Shown: one piece after another, positions 33,388-45,098 of the stretch
Position numbering within the stretch: position 1 is the stretch's first letter
Layout of the letters: the number at the start of each line of letters is the position of its first letter
Assembly: GCA_007449985.2 (NCBI GenBank)
Contig: VIIQ02000029.1
Span: 1-64,000, forward strand
Reading direction: 5' to 3'
DNA length: 64,000 bases
From: Desmodesmus armatus
Taxonomy: Eukaryota; Chlorophyta; Chlorophyceae; Sphaeropleales; Scenedesmaceae
Made by a program: the position numbers and the translations under genes
The notes under the pieces: generated by a model
Seen by the model: only the letters and a program-made list of their open reading frames with translations
Databases searched by the model: none
What the model was told of the DNA's origin: nothing

Positions 33388-36300
33388 CCTACACGTCCCA
33401 GCACACCACACCGCAGTGCTCGACCTGCTGCTAACCCCAGCAGACAGCCTAACCTTCCAGCTTCCAGCCAACGCAAGCTGCGCTGACCATGTCAATGCGG
33501 CGCTCAGCACAAGCATCGAGTTTCTGGTGGGGGTTTACAACACTCCTGAAGCGAGCCCGGACGGCTGTGGGCTCAAGAGGGAGCCTCGAGTGCCTGTTGA
33601 GCTGTGTGCCCCGCTGCACTGCATGCTTGCGGAAGCTGTTGCGCTGGCTCGATGGTGATACCCCACATGTGCCTGGTGTTCATGCGGACGCTGCAAGATA
33701 TTTACTTCGAGGTGAGTGGGTGAGTGGTTTAGTGAGCGAGTGCGGCCCCGAGTCGTGCTGGGCTGTCAGGTTAGACGTAAGTACAGGGCTAGCTGCATGA
33801 ACATGTGTGGCGCCATAAGGCTGGTGTTGTCAACTGATGCAGCCTTCAGGTGTAGGTGAAGGCTCAGTGTGCCAGACCTGCACTCAGGGCCCCTTGATGG
33901 TTCCTGGTTAAATTCATGCAGTGCTGTCCGTTGTCTGTGTTATTCTCATAAAACACCTGCTCAATTGCTTTGTTCTGGGGCTTTCCCTTGCCTGCCTGCC
34001 GCCTGCCTGCCTGCCTCTCTGTTTCAGGCAAAGGTTGGTCCACGGGCGACAACGGCAGAAGTCAACTCCGCTTTGCTGGGCTATACCGGGGCGCTGACTG
34101 CCTCCCTGCAGCTGCTGGGCCCTGCTGTGCTGCACACATACAAAAACAACCCAGGAGGTGTGTGGCTCTCTTGAGGTGGTTTCTGTGTGATGCGCTGATC
34201 AAGTTGGCACCATGACAACATGTCACAACATTCTTTACCAGCGGTCCTGAGCGAAAATGGCCCTGGCTGTTGTGACTCATCCCATGCATTGATGTGGTTC
34301 TTTGTCATACCGTCGAAATGACTCCCAAGTTCACTCCCAGGCCACTGTTTAACTTTGCTCCTGTGTGGTGCAACATGTTTGACATGTTGGTGCACCCACC
34401 TTTTTTATGGATGCCATCCACTGCCACTGAGGTAGAAATCACATGCTTGGTATGCACACTAGTATCAGTGACGTATGCCACATGTAATCACATGTATGTA
34501 GACAGAGGAATCTCAACGTGCCCAAAGCTCCCCCCTGGCAAGCTGGACAGCTTTGCCATAATGGCCAACTGCTTTAACTACCCATGTGACTGTAACTGTT
34601 ACTTTGACTGTTACTTTGACCGTTCCTTTGTAGGTGAAGGTGATGATGAGCTGCCGCCTGGCAGTGCTGGTTGCCCCCTGGGTGATGATGGGAAGCCATC
34701 AGGCAGGGTTTTGATGAAGGACGCTGCGCTTAACCTCTTTGGTTCCGTCACTGTCAAGATGGGCAGATTGTCAGGTAAGATCAGCACAGCTGGTAGCTGC
34801 TGTGGTGATGGCGTCTGATGCCACAATCTTTTATGAAAGGTTACATGATTTTTTGTACTAGATGGTAGCACCAAACAGAGGTGGTACTGTCAGCGGACGT
34901 AGGCTTTTGGGGTTCAAATCCAAGAATTTCAGGTATGCCACGTGAGACCAGCACAGCTGGTAGCTGCTGTGGCGCACGGCATCCGATCCCACGATGTATT
35001 ACCAATTGGTAGCACCAAACAGAAGTGGTAATGTCAAGTATGCTACATGCCTTAGGGTTTGAGTCAGGGTTTAGGTTTCAATCCAAAGTTTCAGGCCGGC
35101 CAGGTGAGAACAGGAAGCTGGCGGCAGCACCTCTGACTGCATGCCACATTGACAAAATGTATCGACGATATACGACTTTAGGTTGGGAATTATAGCCTGG
35201 GCTCAAGTATGAAGTCCACATGGGAAATAGGTTGACCAGGTGCCCCACATGTTTGGCTTTCGAAAGCACACCTTGTCCTTATTGAAGGTACACTGACGTC
35301 TGTGACCACCTGTTGTTGTTTGTCACTGTTATGCTTGCAGCTGTACAGAGCATGATCACAGCTGCATTCCAGCAGCGGCCCTTCACAACAGCAGCGGTGT
35401 GTGAGGCAGCAGTGCGCGGTGCAGCACGCCACAACAAGATGTTCCCTGGTCCGATCCGCATGTTCGCCTCGCTTGCTACGAAAGCATGCTACGAGGTAGC
35501 AGCACCACCCGGCAGCACCAACACCACCAGCAGCAGCATAGTGGCAGCAGCAGTGGGGGACAGCAGCAGCCGGGACGCCCTGCTGCTGCAGTTTGCGCTG
35601 ATTACCACGCAGCTGAAGCACGCCATCGCTCACAGCACTGGCATGTTCGTGTTTGCCAGCTTATTCCATCAAGTCTTGCCAAGTTGCCGGACAGCTAATA
35701 GGCTGTCGAAGCTCATCGAGCGCACTGTCGGCCTCGACAGCGACAGCGACAGCAGCAGCAGCATCAGCAGCAGCAGTGTGGAGGAGCAGAGGGTGCGGGT
35801 GCGGGTGCGGGTGATGCTGCCGTGGATCCACCTGTCCGGCCGCTGCCTGTTCTTTGCTGGCAGCCAGCTGCTGTTGGCCCTAGAGGATTCGGCAGCAGCA
35901 AAAGCACCTGGGCTGACTTGGGGTTCTGTGGGCTCTTTGGGGCAGGTGAGGCATGGGGTTTAAGTTCGTGGCTCAGGGGTTACTCTTGCAACTTTGTTTG
36001 GCAGCATTCACCCCAACCGCACTGGCAATACTGGAGCAGATGAGGCATGCCGGGTACATTCACGTGGTTTGTGCATCCAGAGAGCTACCTGTGGGGAGCG
36101 AACAAGCTCCATCAAAGCTTGAATATTAGTGTCCAAACGGCACGCCTTGTGCATGACACGCAGCAAGCAAGCTTCCAAGCCACTACTGCTGTATGTTCCT
36201 TACATGTGCCAGCCGCCCACAACACAACGAATGCAAATTCAAACTTGTGGATTGAAATGTGACATGACAACGATGGCACAGTGCTTTCTGAACACTTGCT

Positions 36301-36900
36301 GCACATTCTTTTGTGTGTGTGCAGGTCCTCAGGGAGATTTGTTCGGTCCTGGTGCTGCTGTTTTTCCAGCTTCACCAGCTAGAGCAGCTGCAGTCCACAG
36401 GGGTATGCGCTCTACAGGGGCCAGATAAGGCAGCAAGCGAGGCGCTGCAAGATCTGCACAGTAAGAAACTGCTCCCTGCTACAGAGAAGTTGAAGTCAGC
36501 ATGGTTTGACTGGAAGGCGAGTGCAGACCGGCTAGAGCAGAGAATTACAGCCGAAGAGGGGCCAGACAGCAGCAGCAGCAGCAGCAGCAGCATCGTGTGG
36601 GGCCGAGAGCTGCAGCAGATGCTGCAGGCGGTTATGACACCGCAGGCGGCGGTTGGATTACGGGACCTGGGAGCGGCTTTGTGTGCTGAGTTCCCGGTGA
36701 AGTTGTGCTGCAATAACCCGGGCTGCACGTCCATGGCCAAGGTGGGGGAGATGCTGCTGGGCAGCAGCTGCAGCGGCTGCAAGGCTGCGAGGTACTGCAG
36801 CAAGGCCTGCCAGGGTGCAGCGTGGAAGATGGGGCACAGCAAGGTGTGCAAGCGCATCACCAAGGCAGCAGCAGGGGCAGCAGCACCGGCGGGTGCCTAG
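30470..36900 (+). CDS. MYND zinc-finger protein, family copy A (7 exons, two frame breaks)
   Basis: Exons: 30470-30496, 30629-30989, 32494-33711, 34028-34157, 34634-34774, 35341-35945, 36325-36900. Exon 1 encodes only nine residues (MAAASWSWK). Exons 2-6 encode a helical, Ala/Ser-rich body with family-conserved blocks (LLQRLQQP, AVKQQIAQHTAG, LPACELAV, LSPLKLKEAAAAVSGS, VELCAPLHCMLAEA, CPLGDDG, DAALNLFGSVTVK, RDALLLQFALITTQLK, LPWIHLSGRCLFFAG). The last exon ends in a MYND finger (CCNNPGC...CSGCKAARYCSKAC...HSKVC), a zinc-binding protein-interaction module. Exon 3 has two one-base losses relative to paralogues: an A8 run near 32545-32553 and a site near 33655. It is either a recent pseudogene or a gene with base-call errors. 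About 1,019 codons. Confidence 0.7.
30990..31740 (+). repeat. Five partial copies of the exon 2 end in copy A intron 2, with G runs
   Basis: AGCAGATCGCTCAGCACACA or variants followed by a GTGAGT-type donor recur near 31100-31140, 31225-31255, 31375-31405, 31497-31575 and 31695-31735, separated by runs of 10-25 G. The intact exon end is at 30989. G is on the coding strand, opposite to the 1-29 kb region where the genes are on the minus strand. Confidence 0.9.
32098..32400 (+). repeat. Two upstream copies of the exon 3 start in copy A
   Basis: Acceptor plus LVPILGKLMRPMIATL (from 32103) and LVSILGKLMRRMIATLDQN (from 32253) precede the intact exon 3 start at 32494. The first ends quickly in a stop. 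The second retains about 150 bases before diverging. Confidence 0.9.
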
Positions 36901-38038
36901 TAGCACATCAGGCATTGCTAGAGCCCCACTGTAGTCTTCGTGCATGCGTTGGCAACACATACAACAGTGGCAGCCTGTGGCAGGGGTTCAACCCCTGTAG
37001 TACATCCGGTAACAAACGCTGTGTTGTGCTGCACAGCTATTTGGTTGTGAGTGGCACTCGGTCAAGCAGCCATTGCATCCATCGGTGATCAGTGCCAAGG
37101 CAGTGAACATGTGGTAGTTATCAGGGTGCAGGCAGTGAACAACAGGTAAAGTGCATTCTGTGGAGTGTAGAACTGTTGAACATTGATGCAGGCGGCGACT
37201 GGTGGGGAGGTTGGTTCTCAGGAGTGGTGTTGAGTGAGTGGTGTGGGCACGTTCTGCCGGCTGGTTGTGCATATGGGCTCTGTATAGGTCAGTTTTTGGT
37301 AGGGTGGTTTCTTGGTATCAGTCCATGATGTGGAGAAAGATCCAGGTTTGCGGCATGGTGCAGAGAGTGGTTGACCTTGGAACTGGCCATTTCCATGGAC
37401 ACCTGTGTGACAGCACGCGTGGTGGCAGTTTGTGTCTGCCTTGCTGGGCTTTCTTGCAAACTGTTCTTGAACTTGAGGGTGGAATTGAATTGAGTTGCCA
37501 GGCACCAGCTCATGACTTTCATTTGGTGACAGAATGTCACGCTTGTGAAGTGATGACAACCTTTCCTTTGTCAGTCCTACAGAGACTCACCAGTGAACAC
37601 TGCTATGAACAGTACTGCTGTGATCATGAACGGTACTGCTAAGCACAGTACTGCTATGCACAGTACTGCTATGCACAGTACTGTTCATAGCAGCAGCAGC
37701 AGCAGAGAGAAGCTGGCAACTGTGTTTGCCATCACGTCATTGATGAACAAGCACTGCTATGCCTTGCCGTTTGCGTCGAAGCCGAATGAGTGCCTATTTG
37801 TCACGCGTTTCTGTCAGTGCGGGTGTTGCAGTTACGGTGGCTTTGGATACACATCCACGCCACTGCTCAATATTCCAATTATATTGATATTTGCGGTGCT
37901 AGGTTGAAAGGCAAATCCTCTGTATGCGTCGCTGCCCCGCAAGCTGATCCACAGTAGCCATCTCAGCCCCTTTTCCGTGTGAACGCAGAAATCACGTCAT
38001 AGTGGTGATTCAGCCATACATCTCCTTTATCAACCACC
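36901..38038. other. Intergenic region between MYND copies A and B
   Basis: No exon-like ORF seen. 37600-37700 holds a short repeat of CAGTACTGCTATGCA units with palindromic character. No TGTAA signal noticed close after the copy A stop. Confidence 0.4.
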
Positions 38039-41000
38039 ATGGCAGCAGCGAGATGGAGCTGGGTGGTGCGACACTGTGGCTGGCCCAATAGTAACTGCTT
38101 GCAAACTGCACTGCTGCAGACGCAGACAGCACACGTCTGCTACTGCTGCCTTTCCAGGTATCGTTCCCTGAATCCGTGTTCTACCTTCTGCCGCCCTACA
38201 GGAGACCCAGGCCCTGCTGCAGCGGCTGCACCAGCCAACAGTAGCAACAGTAGCAGCAGAATATGCTAACATCAACAGCATGACAGACTGGATGCGTGCA
38301 ACTCTCACCCCACAAGCAGACAGTGCCCCTGAAGTCTCGCTACCACGGGAGCAGTTCACCACCCTGATGCAGTGCTTATGCAGCATGGCAAAGCCACTGC
38401 TGCTGTTGTTCATGGACAGTGCTCTCGCACGACATGGTGCTACTGCTGCCTTGAGTGTTGGCATGCTGCTATCTTTGATGGCCAACTTACTTGAGAGCTG
38501 GGTGAATTTGGCAGCAGATGGGGAGGCAGTGAAGCAGCAGATTGCTGAGCACACAGCAGGTGAGTGGACGCTCGGGAGGAATGTGTGTGTGTGTGTGTGT
38601 GGGGGGGGGGGGGGCACAAAAAATGTGCGGCTGATTGCAAGGGCAGGGTGTGTCTTGGATGTGCGTTGTATTGGACTGCCTCTCCTCGTCCCTCCTGATC
38701 CATGCCTGTGTCAGAACGAAGCAGGTACAGTCCCTATTCTAGGCCAACCTGGTGGCCGCGTTTTTGTGTTTGCATCAGACCCCTGCATATTCCCCCTTGA
38801 CACTGCAGCAACCAAGAAGCCTAGTGCTTGAATCGCACTGTTCATGGATGCTGAATCATTAATAGTTGTCGGTGTTTGTCCCTCTGCTGTATCTGTCTCT
38901 CTGTCAATCTGTTCATCTGCCTTCTGTCAACAGGCATGATTCCTGACCTAGGCAAGCTCATGACAGCCACAGCAGCAACCCTTGGCAACAGCTCAGCTCA
39001 ACACAGCGACATCAAGAACGGCCTGCACTTTCTCACCCTCTGGAAGGGGCTGGCAAACATTTGGCCGGAATCGCTGCTGCGCTCTAGCAGAAGCAGCGGC
39101 AGCAGCAAGAGTTTGCAGGAGACGGTGCTGCCGGCATGTGATCTAGCAGTCAGCTTGCTCAAAGCCTGGCCGCTCAGCGTAGCCGGTGCAGCCACCACCA
39201 GCAGCAGCAGCAGCAGCGGCGGCGCGTTGCCGGACGGCGCCGTTGTGCGGTGGAAGATGACGAGCGTGGTGTTCATGATGTCCGATGTGCTGCTGCGCGC
39301 CATTCAAAACGATCTGCTTATCAACCCTACACCGATGACTAATGCTGATGTCAAGTTTACAAAAGAGCTATCAGCATCAGCAGCGGTGCAGCACCTGCTG
39401 CTGCTGCAGACAGCTTGCAGCTGCCACGTGCTGCACAAGGCACGGCAGGGACTGTCCCCCCTCAAGATCAGGGACGCAGCAGCAGCAGTGTCAGGATCCA
39501 AGGACGTGGCAGCAGCCGCCGCTGCTGGCGAAACTGCTGTCGGCAGCAATGGCAGCAGAAGCAGCAATCGCAGCAGTGGCAGCAGCGGCAGCAGGGGTGC
39601 GAAGCAGCAGCAGTACCTGCCCGTCCCAGCACACCACAGCGCAGTGCTCGACCTGCTGCTGGTGCCAGTAGACAGCATGAAGACTGAAGATCAGTCCTTG
39701 GACATCACTAGCTGTGCTAACAAGCTTGTAATGGCTATCAACACTACAGCTCACTTCCTCATGGGGATTCACACCCACAACCCCTTGCAGCAAGGGCAGC
39801 GGATGGGTCAGGTGCAGCGCTCGTCCAACATACCTGTGGAGCTGTGTGCCCCGCTGCACTGCATGCTGGCAGAAGCTGCTGCGCTGGACGCTCGCACGAC
39901 GTTCATACCGCACATCGCACTGATGTTCATGCAGGCGCTGCAGGATATTTACTTCACGGTGAGGGAGTCTGGGGATACTAGGGTGGGGGAACTAGTACGT
40001 AGGGTTGGGATGTGATGTCAGCGTGCGGGGATACTAGGTCGGGGATACTGGGGGGGGGGGGGGAGGTTGTTACAAGTGGATACTTTCACCGCTGAGCGGT
40101 AATACTAGCGGTGATACTAGGGTGTATGGTTGTGATGTGGTATCAGGGGGTCAGTTTGGGTGTGAAGGAGGGGTCATTGAGGTGCATGAGCTATGTGCTC
40201 CGCTACATGAAGACCCTGCAGGACATTTACTTCATGGTGAGCGAGTCCGTTGGGGGGATGAACTTGGGTGTGGGGTTGGGGTGTGAAAACGGGGGAGGGG
40301 CAGATTGAATGTGGAGTTGGGGTGCGGCTTTCAATGAAGATGCGGGTGTTGGCCAAGGTTCCTGTAGAGGTTTGTGCTCCAGCTGCCTCTGCGGACCATA
40401 CCTGTATGTGCCCCCCGTGCAGGCTAAGGTGGGCTCTGATGCCCAGGTCACACCAGCAGACATCAACACTGCCGCCTTCACAACTTCACAGTATCTCCTG
40501 TGCTCTCCAAGGTATCTCCTCCCCCACCCGCCCAAAACCCTGCCCCCCCACTGAAACATTCCCTCCCCATCTCCCCCCCACCCCACCACACACACACATA
40601 CCATTACCATCTTTCTTGCAGGCCAAGGTGGGCTCTGATGCCCAGGCGACACCAGCAGCTGTCAACGCCGCTGCGCTGGGCTACAGCAGTGCCCTGACTG
40701 CCTCACTGCAGCTGCTGGGCCCCGCTGTGCTCCGCGCATACAAGCACGGGGATGAAGGTGTGTGGGCGTCTCTGGATGGACTCTCTATTCCGTGTACCAG
40801 TGCATGCCATGCGTTAGTAGAGCAGCTGCCACCCAGCTAGCCATGATGCAGCATCAGGCCAATTCAGGCATGATACCTTTCTTGCCGGTCGCTCTGTATT
40901 GCTGAGTGCTACATGTGTTGCATGTCCAACACAATCTGCAGATGTCTGTTCACCTAGCCCCACCGCATGTTTTGTTTGTATGTGTGAATTGGACTCGATT

Positions 41001-42886
41001 CTGGTGCTGATATAGTGCGTGACACGTATGCACATGTTTGTAATGTGTGTGTAGGTGACTCACAGCTGCCTCCTGGTGGTGGTGGTTGCCCCCTGGGTGA
41101 TGATGGTACATCCCTGAAGGGAGCACTGATGCGGGATGCTGCCCTGAACCTCTTTGGTTCCGTCACTGTCAAGATTGCTGGCGTGCCAGGTGAAAACAGC
41201 ACAGCTGCAGCAGTAAGCAGCTCAGCAGCGTAACATCACGTAGCCCCGTTCGAGATGTACTGCTGACACTTTGGTGAAATGGTTACAAAGTTCAAGTGGC
41301 ACTTTACCGCAACACAGCACAAGCAAAGTCAGCAACAGTCTTGTGAGCAACAGTACTGTACATACAGCAGTTGGCAAGTCTTGGCGGTTTCGTCGGCTGA
41401 GTGGGGTTTGCTGGCAGGGAGCTCACTTTGTGATGAGCGCTAGGTTCCTACCTGAAGTACACAATGCAGTGACCTCACAACGCATCTTGCTGGCGCTGTT
41501 GTGGGTGTATCTCCCCTTGCCTGCAGCCGCCCAAGACGTCATCACGGCTGCATTCCGGCAGCGTCCCTTCACAACAGCAGCGGTGTGTGAGGCAGCAGTA
41601 CGCGGTGCTGCACGCCACAACCCCATTCCGGCCGGCGGCATACGTATGTTCGCCTCGCTTGCCACGAACGCATGCTATGAGATCACAGCAGGCCCCAGCA
41701 GCAGCGCCCGCAGCAGCGTTGTGACAGCAGCAGCGTCAGACAGCAGCAGCCGGGACGCCCTGCTGCTGCAGTTTGCGCTGATCACTACGCAGCTGAAGTG
41801 CGCCGCTAGCAGCTGTGGCAGCACCTGTGTGTTTTCGGCCTTTCTCATCACGTTGGACTGACAAATCGGACAGTTCTGAAGCTAGGAAAGGTCATTGAGC
41901 GCGCCGTGGGCTTGAACAGCGATGCTGTCAGCGGCGACACCCCTTCCAGCAGCCGCGTCACCAGCAGCAGCAGCAGCAGTTCTGAGGAGCAGAGGGTGCG
42001 GGTGCGGATTATGCTGCCTTGGATCCACCTGGCTGGCCACTGCCTGTTCTTTGCTGGCAGCCAGCTGCTGTTGGCCCAGGAGGATCCATCAGTGACCAGG
42101 GCACCTGGGTTGAATGCATCTGCTGTCAATGCCATGGAGCAGGTGAGCAGCCCTCAGGAATGATTCCTTCGGTTTGTTTCTGTGTGCTGTACAGTCTGTC
42201 ATTGGAGACCGAGCGACATGCTTGTTGGGTTGAGCTCACCAAACATGCGAAGAACATCAACCTTGTGCATGCTGAACAGACATGTTGGGGCCCTGACAAT
42301 CCTATCAGGCTCACAAAACAAAGTCAACTGTGTTGTGCAGGTGCTGATGGATATCCCCAACCTCCTGCAGATGGTCAGTGCTCAGATCCAACAGCTGCAG
42401 CAGCTGCAGCCGGAGGGGACCTGCATCCTGCAGGGGCGGCCAGCTGCCGCACATAAGGTGTATCTGCAGCTGGTGAATACACAGATAGCAGCTGTTACAG
42501 AGGAATGGGAAAATGTGTTGACAAGGTGGAAGGTGTCGGCCGGTCTACTGAAGGAAATGATGGCGGCACAGGGACAGACCGGCAGTGACATTGCTTGGGG
42601 GTTTCAGCTGCAGCAGATGCTGCGGACGGCTGTACGGACGCAGGCGGCGGGTGGGTTACGGGATGTTGGTGCTGCTGTGTGTGCTGAGTTCCCGGTGAAG
42701 CTGTGCTGCAACAACCCAGGATGCACGTCCATGGCCAAGGTGGGGGAGATGCTCCTGGGCAGCAGCTGCAGCGGCTGCAAGGCTGCGAGGTACTGCAGCA
42801 AAGGTTGCTTGGATGCAGCGTGGAAGATGGGGCACAGCAAGGTGTGCAAGCGCATCACCAAGGCAGCAGCACGGGGGCCACAGTAG
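38039..42886 (+). CDS. MYND zinc-finger protein, family copy B (7 exons, one frame break)
   Basis: Exons: 38039-38065, 38202-38559, 38934-39958, 40622-40757, 41055-41189, 41527-42142, 42341-42886. Phases match copies A, C and D exactly (0, 1, 0, 1, 1, 0). Exon 1 is MAAARWSWV. The body contains the same blocks as copy A, and the C-terminus is a MYND finger (CSGCKAARYCSKGC...HSKVC). Exon 3 (342 codons with the flanking base) is fully open. Exon 6 lacks one base near 41835-41845 (TTTTCGGCC where paralogues have an extra base), which gives a stop at 41859-41861; the remaining frame is open in the shifted phase. About 947 codons. Function beyond a likely protein-interaction or chromatin/signalling adaptor role of MYND fingers is not inferable. 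Confidence 0.75.
40195..40480 (+). repeat. Copies of the exon 3 end and exon 4 start in copy B intron 3
   Basis: 40205-40236 repeats the exon 3 end (TACATGAAGACCCTGCAGGA then GACATTTACTTC) with a GTGAGCG donor. 40423-40480 repeats the exon 4 start (GCTAAGGTGGGCTCTGATGC) after a CCCCGTGCAG acceptor. The intact exons end at 39958 and start at 40622. Confidence 0.85.
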
Positions 42887-42930
42887 GGTAGTGCAGGGTA
42901 GTGCTACTAGGCCAGCAGCGTCGCTCAATG

Positions 42931-42935
42931 TGTAA
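42931..42935 (+). promoter_or_regulatory. TGTAA poly(A) signal of MYND copy B
   Basis: TGTAA, the volvocine-type polyadenylation signal, lies 45 bases after the copy B stop codon. Confidence 0.5.
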
Positions 42936-42939
42936 TTTG

Positions 42940-43763
42940 CTGCCGCAGTAATGCTAGCACACTGGCAGTAGTGCGGCAGACTTTCGCAGGGGTACCTTGC
43001 CAATGCAAGGACGGTGACCCTTGCATTATGATGTCGCGTTTCATCAGTGATTTGGTTGACGAGTTTGCAGGATGTCGCAGCCAGCTTGTTGCTGCTGTTG
43101 CTGCTGTCGTCGTTACTGCTTTGAGTTGCACTTCCTACCAAACATTTGGCTCACCATGCATGCACTGTGGACCGTACATGACAGGGCTGAGTGTGATATG
43201 TAGCTTTGTGGAAGTGCCAGCTTGGCAGGTCCACGCCAGCAGCATGCATGACAGCAATATACAGTGGTGCATTGTGCGAATTGATGGCTCAAAACAATTT
43301 AACACACAATACTCGCAATTCAGAGCCTGCGCTTCAGTGCGTATGCGCACACGCAGCAGCCTACATGGCGCTGTGACGCAGTTCACGCGCGTTGGGCACC
43401 AAACGAGCCCGCATTGACCGGGAGCCATTTGAAAAGGTTTTAAAGTATTTTTTCATACTTCGATCAACGTCAAGACTTATCCATTCACACTTCGACAGGT
43501 TGCATCGCATCAGTACTGTACGATACGTCATATTTGTCCATGAGTCACAGATATGATGCAGCCATTTTGATTACAACTTCAGTTCACTTCGTCAGTCAAC
43601 GCTCTTGTGCTCGGGCCACGACACACCTTGCACGTCAACTTGTGTTGATCCAGCTTGATCAGCTTGCCAGCCCATGAGCTGATCAGCGGCCCCCAATATC
43701 AATCAATACCAACAGGTCGCGTCATAACAGCTAATAAATCATATCAAATCAACGATGCAAGCC
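42940..43763. other. Intergenic region between MYND copies B and C
   Basis: An open frame at 42971-43417 has no family support or splice context. No repeats of note. It probably contains the 5' region of copy C. Confidence 0.4.
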
Positions 43764-44592
43764 ATGGAAGCAGCAGGATGGAGCTGGGAGGTGTGTCGCT
43801 GGGCCTTGGCCCGATAGTACTGTTGCCACAGTCCACTGCTGCAGATCAGACACCAAAGTGCTGCCGCTACTGCTGCTGCTGCTGCTGCTGCACGGTTCAC
43901 ACTTCGTATCCCTACAATGACCCATCTTCCTGCCTTCTGCAACACCACAGGAGACCCAGACACTTCTGCAGCGACTGCACCAGCCCACAGCAGCAACAGT
44001 AGCAGCAGAACATGACAACATTACAAAACTCGCCACGTTCATGGATGCAGTAACCGTTTCAACACCAACAGGCACGCTCACCACAAACACACCACTTCAG
44101 GAGCAGTTCGGTGCAATGATGCAGCGCTGGTGCAGCATAGCCAAGCCGCTGCTGCTGATAATGATGGATGCAAGTGCTGCTACAACTTATCCCAGTGCTG
44201 CCACTGGTGCTGGCATGCTGCTGAGTCTGTTGTCAAACGGCCTGGATTGCTGGATGGGGCTGGCAGCAGACGAGGTGGCTAAACTGAAGGTGAAGCATCA
44301 GATCGCTCAGCACACGGCAGGTGGGTGCGCAATGTGGGTGCACATTAGTGGCGCGTATGTGGCCACCATGGTGTTTGTGGCCACAATGACAGTCAGCACA
44401 TACCCCATATGCACAACACTACCAGACCCCAGCCCCTCTCTGTGCCGTTGTCAGAGTTTGGTCTGCACATAATTCACAGCTTTACTGTCAGGCATGCCGC
44501 CCCTCCTGATGACTCCCATTCCCTCCTACCGGGCCCCTCTGCTCCCTATAATTGCTGTAGCAGCAGGCATGCACAAAGACACGGTGTGATAT

Positions 44593-45098
44593 CAGGGTTT
44601 TTTTAGTTGGCTCCAGAGCCAAATTTGGCTCTTTTGCAAGAATTAAGTTTGGCTCCAGAAGGAATTTTGGACCAGTTGGAGCCAAATACCGGAGCCAACT
44701 GGAAAATTGCACAGGCTGATGGAGCCAAAGAAAGAGCCCAATTTTGAGAACCCAGGTGCTGTTTGGAGCCAGGCGCAAAAAAAGGGCCGGTGTCCAGGCC
44801 ACACCCAGCGTGGCCTGTTATACCTGCTGTAGCTTGACCACCATCTGCCATCGCTAGTAGCGCCGCAGGCTTGGATATGGTGTGTTTCTATCTTTGAAAG
44901 GGCTTTGGGCGACAGTTATGAACCGTCTCAACCCCAACTTGGCAGAATCAAGCCAAACATGTGTTTTTCTGCACCTGGCTTTTGGAGCCAAAAAAAGGAG
45001 CCTAGGGGCCTTGGGGCCAAAAATGGAGCCAAACACAACAAAAATGCAGGTGTTGGAGCCAAACGGAGCCAAGGTCCCAAACCTTAGAAAAAACCCTG
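44593..45098. mobile_element. Non-autonomous hAT-like DNA transposon (506 bp)
   Basis: Terminal inverted repeats start CAGGGTTTTTT on the left and end AAAAAACCCTG on the right. They are flanked by a perfect 8 bp target duplication TGTGATAT (44585-44592 and 45099-45106). The 8 bp duplication and CAGGG ends are typical of hAT elements. The interior has no transposase and is packed with GGCTCC/GGAGCC and TTTGGCTCC/GGAGCCAAA motifs in both orientations, like hAT subterminal binding repeats. It lies in intron 2 of MYND copy C and is absent from the equivalent introns of A, B and D. Confidence 0.88.

Noticed and set aside
32626..33516. 296-codon minus-strand ORF opposite MYND copy A exon 3
   Set aside because: Mirror of CAG-rich coding sequence (poly-Leu/Ala); the plus strand has family homology and splice sites.
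44600..45090. Protein-coding ORFs inside the hAT-like element
   Set aside because: Short, rich in repeat-derived residues, no transposase motifs.
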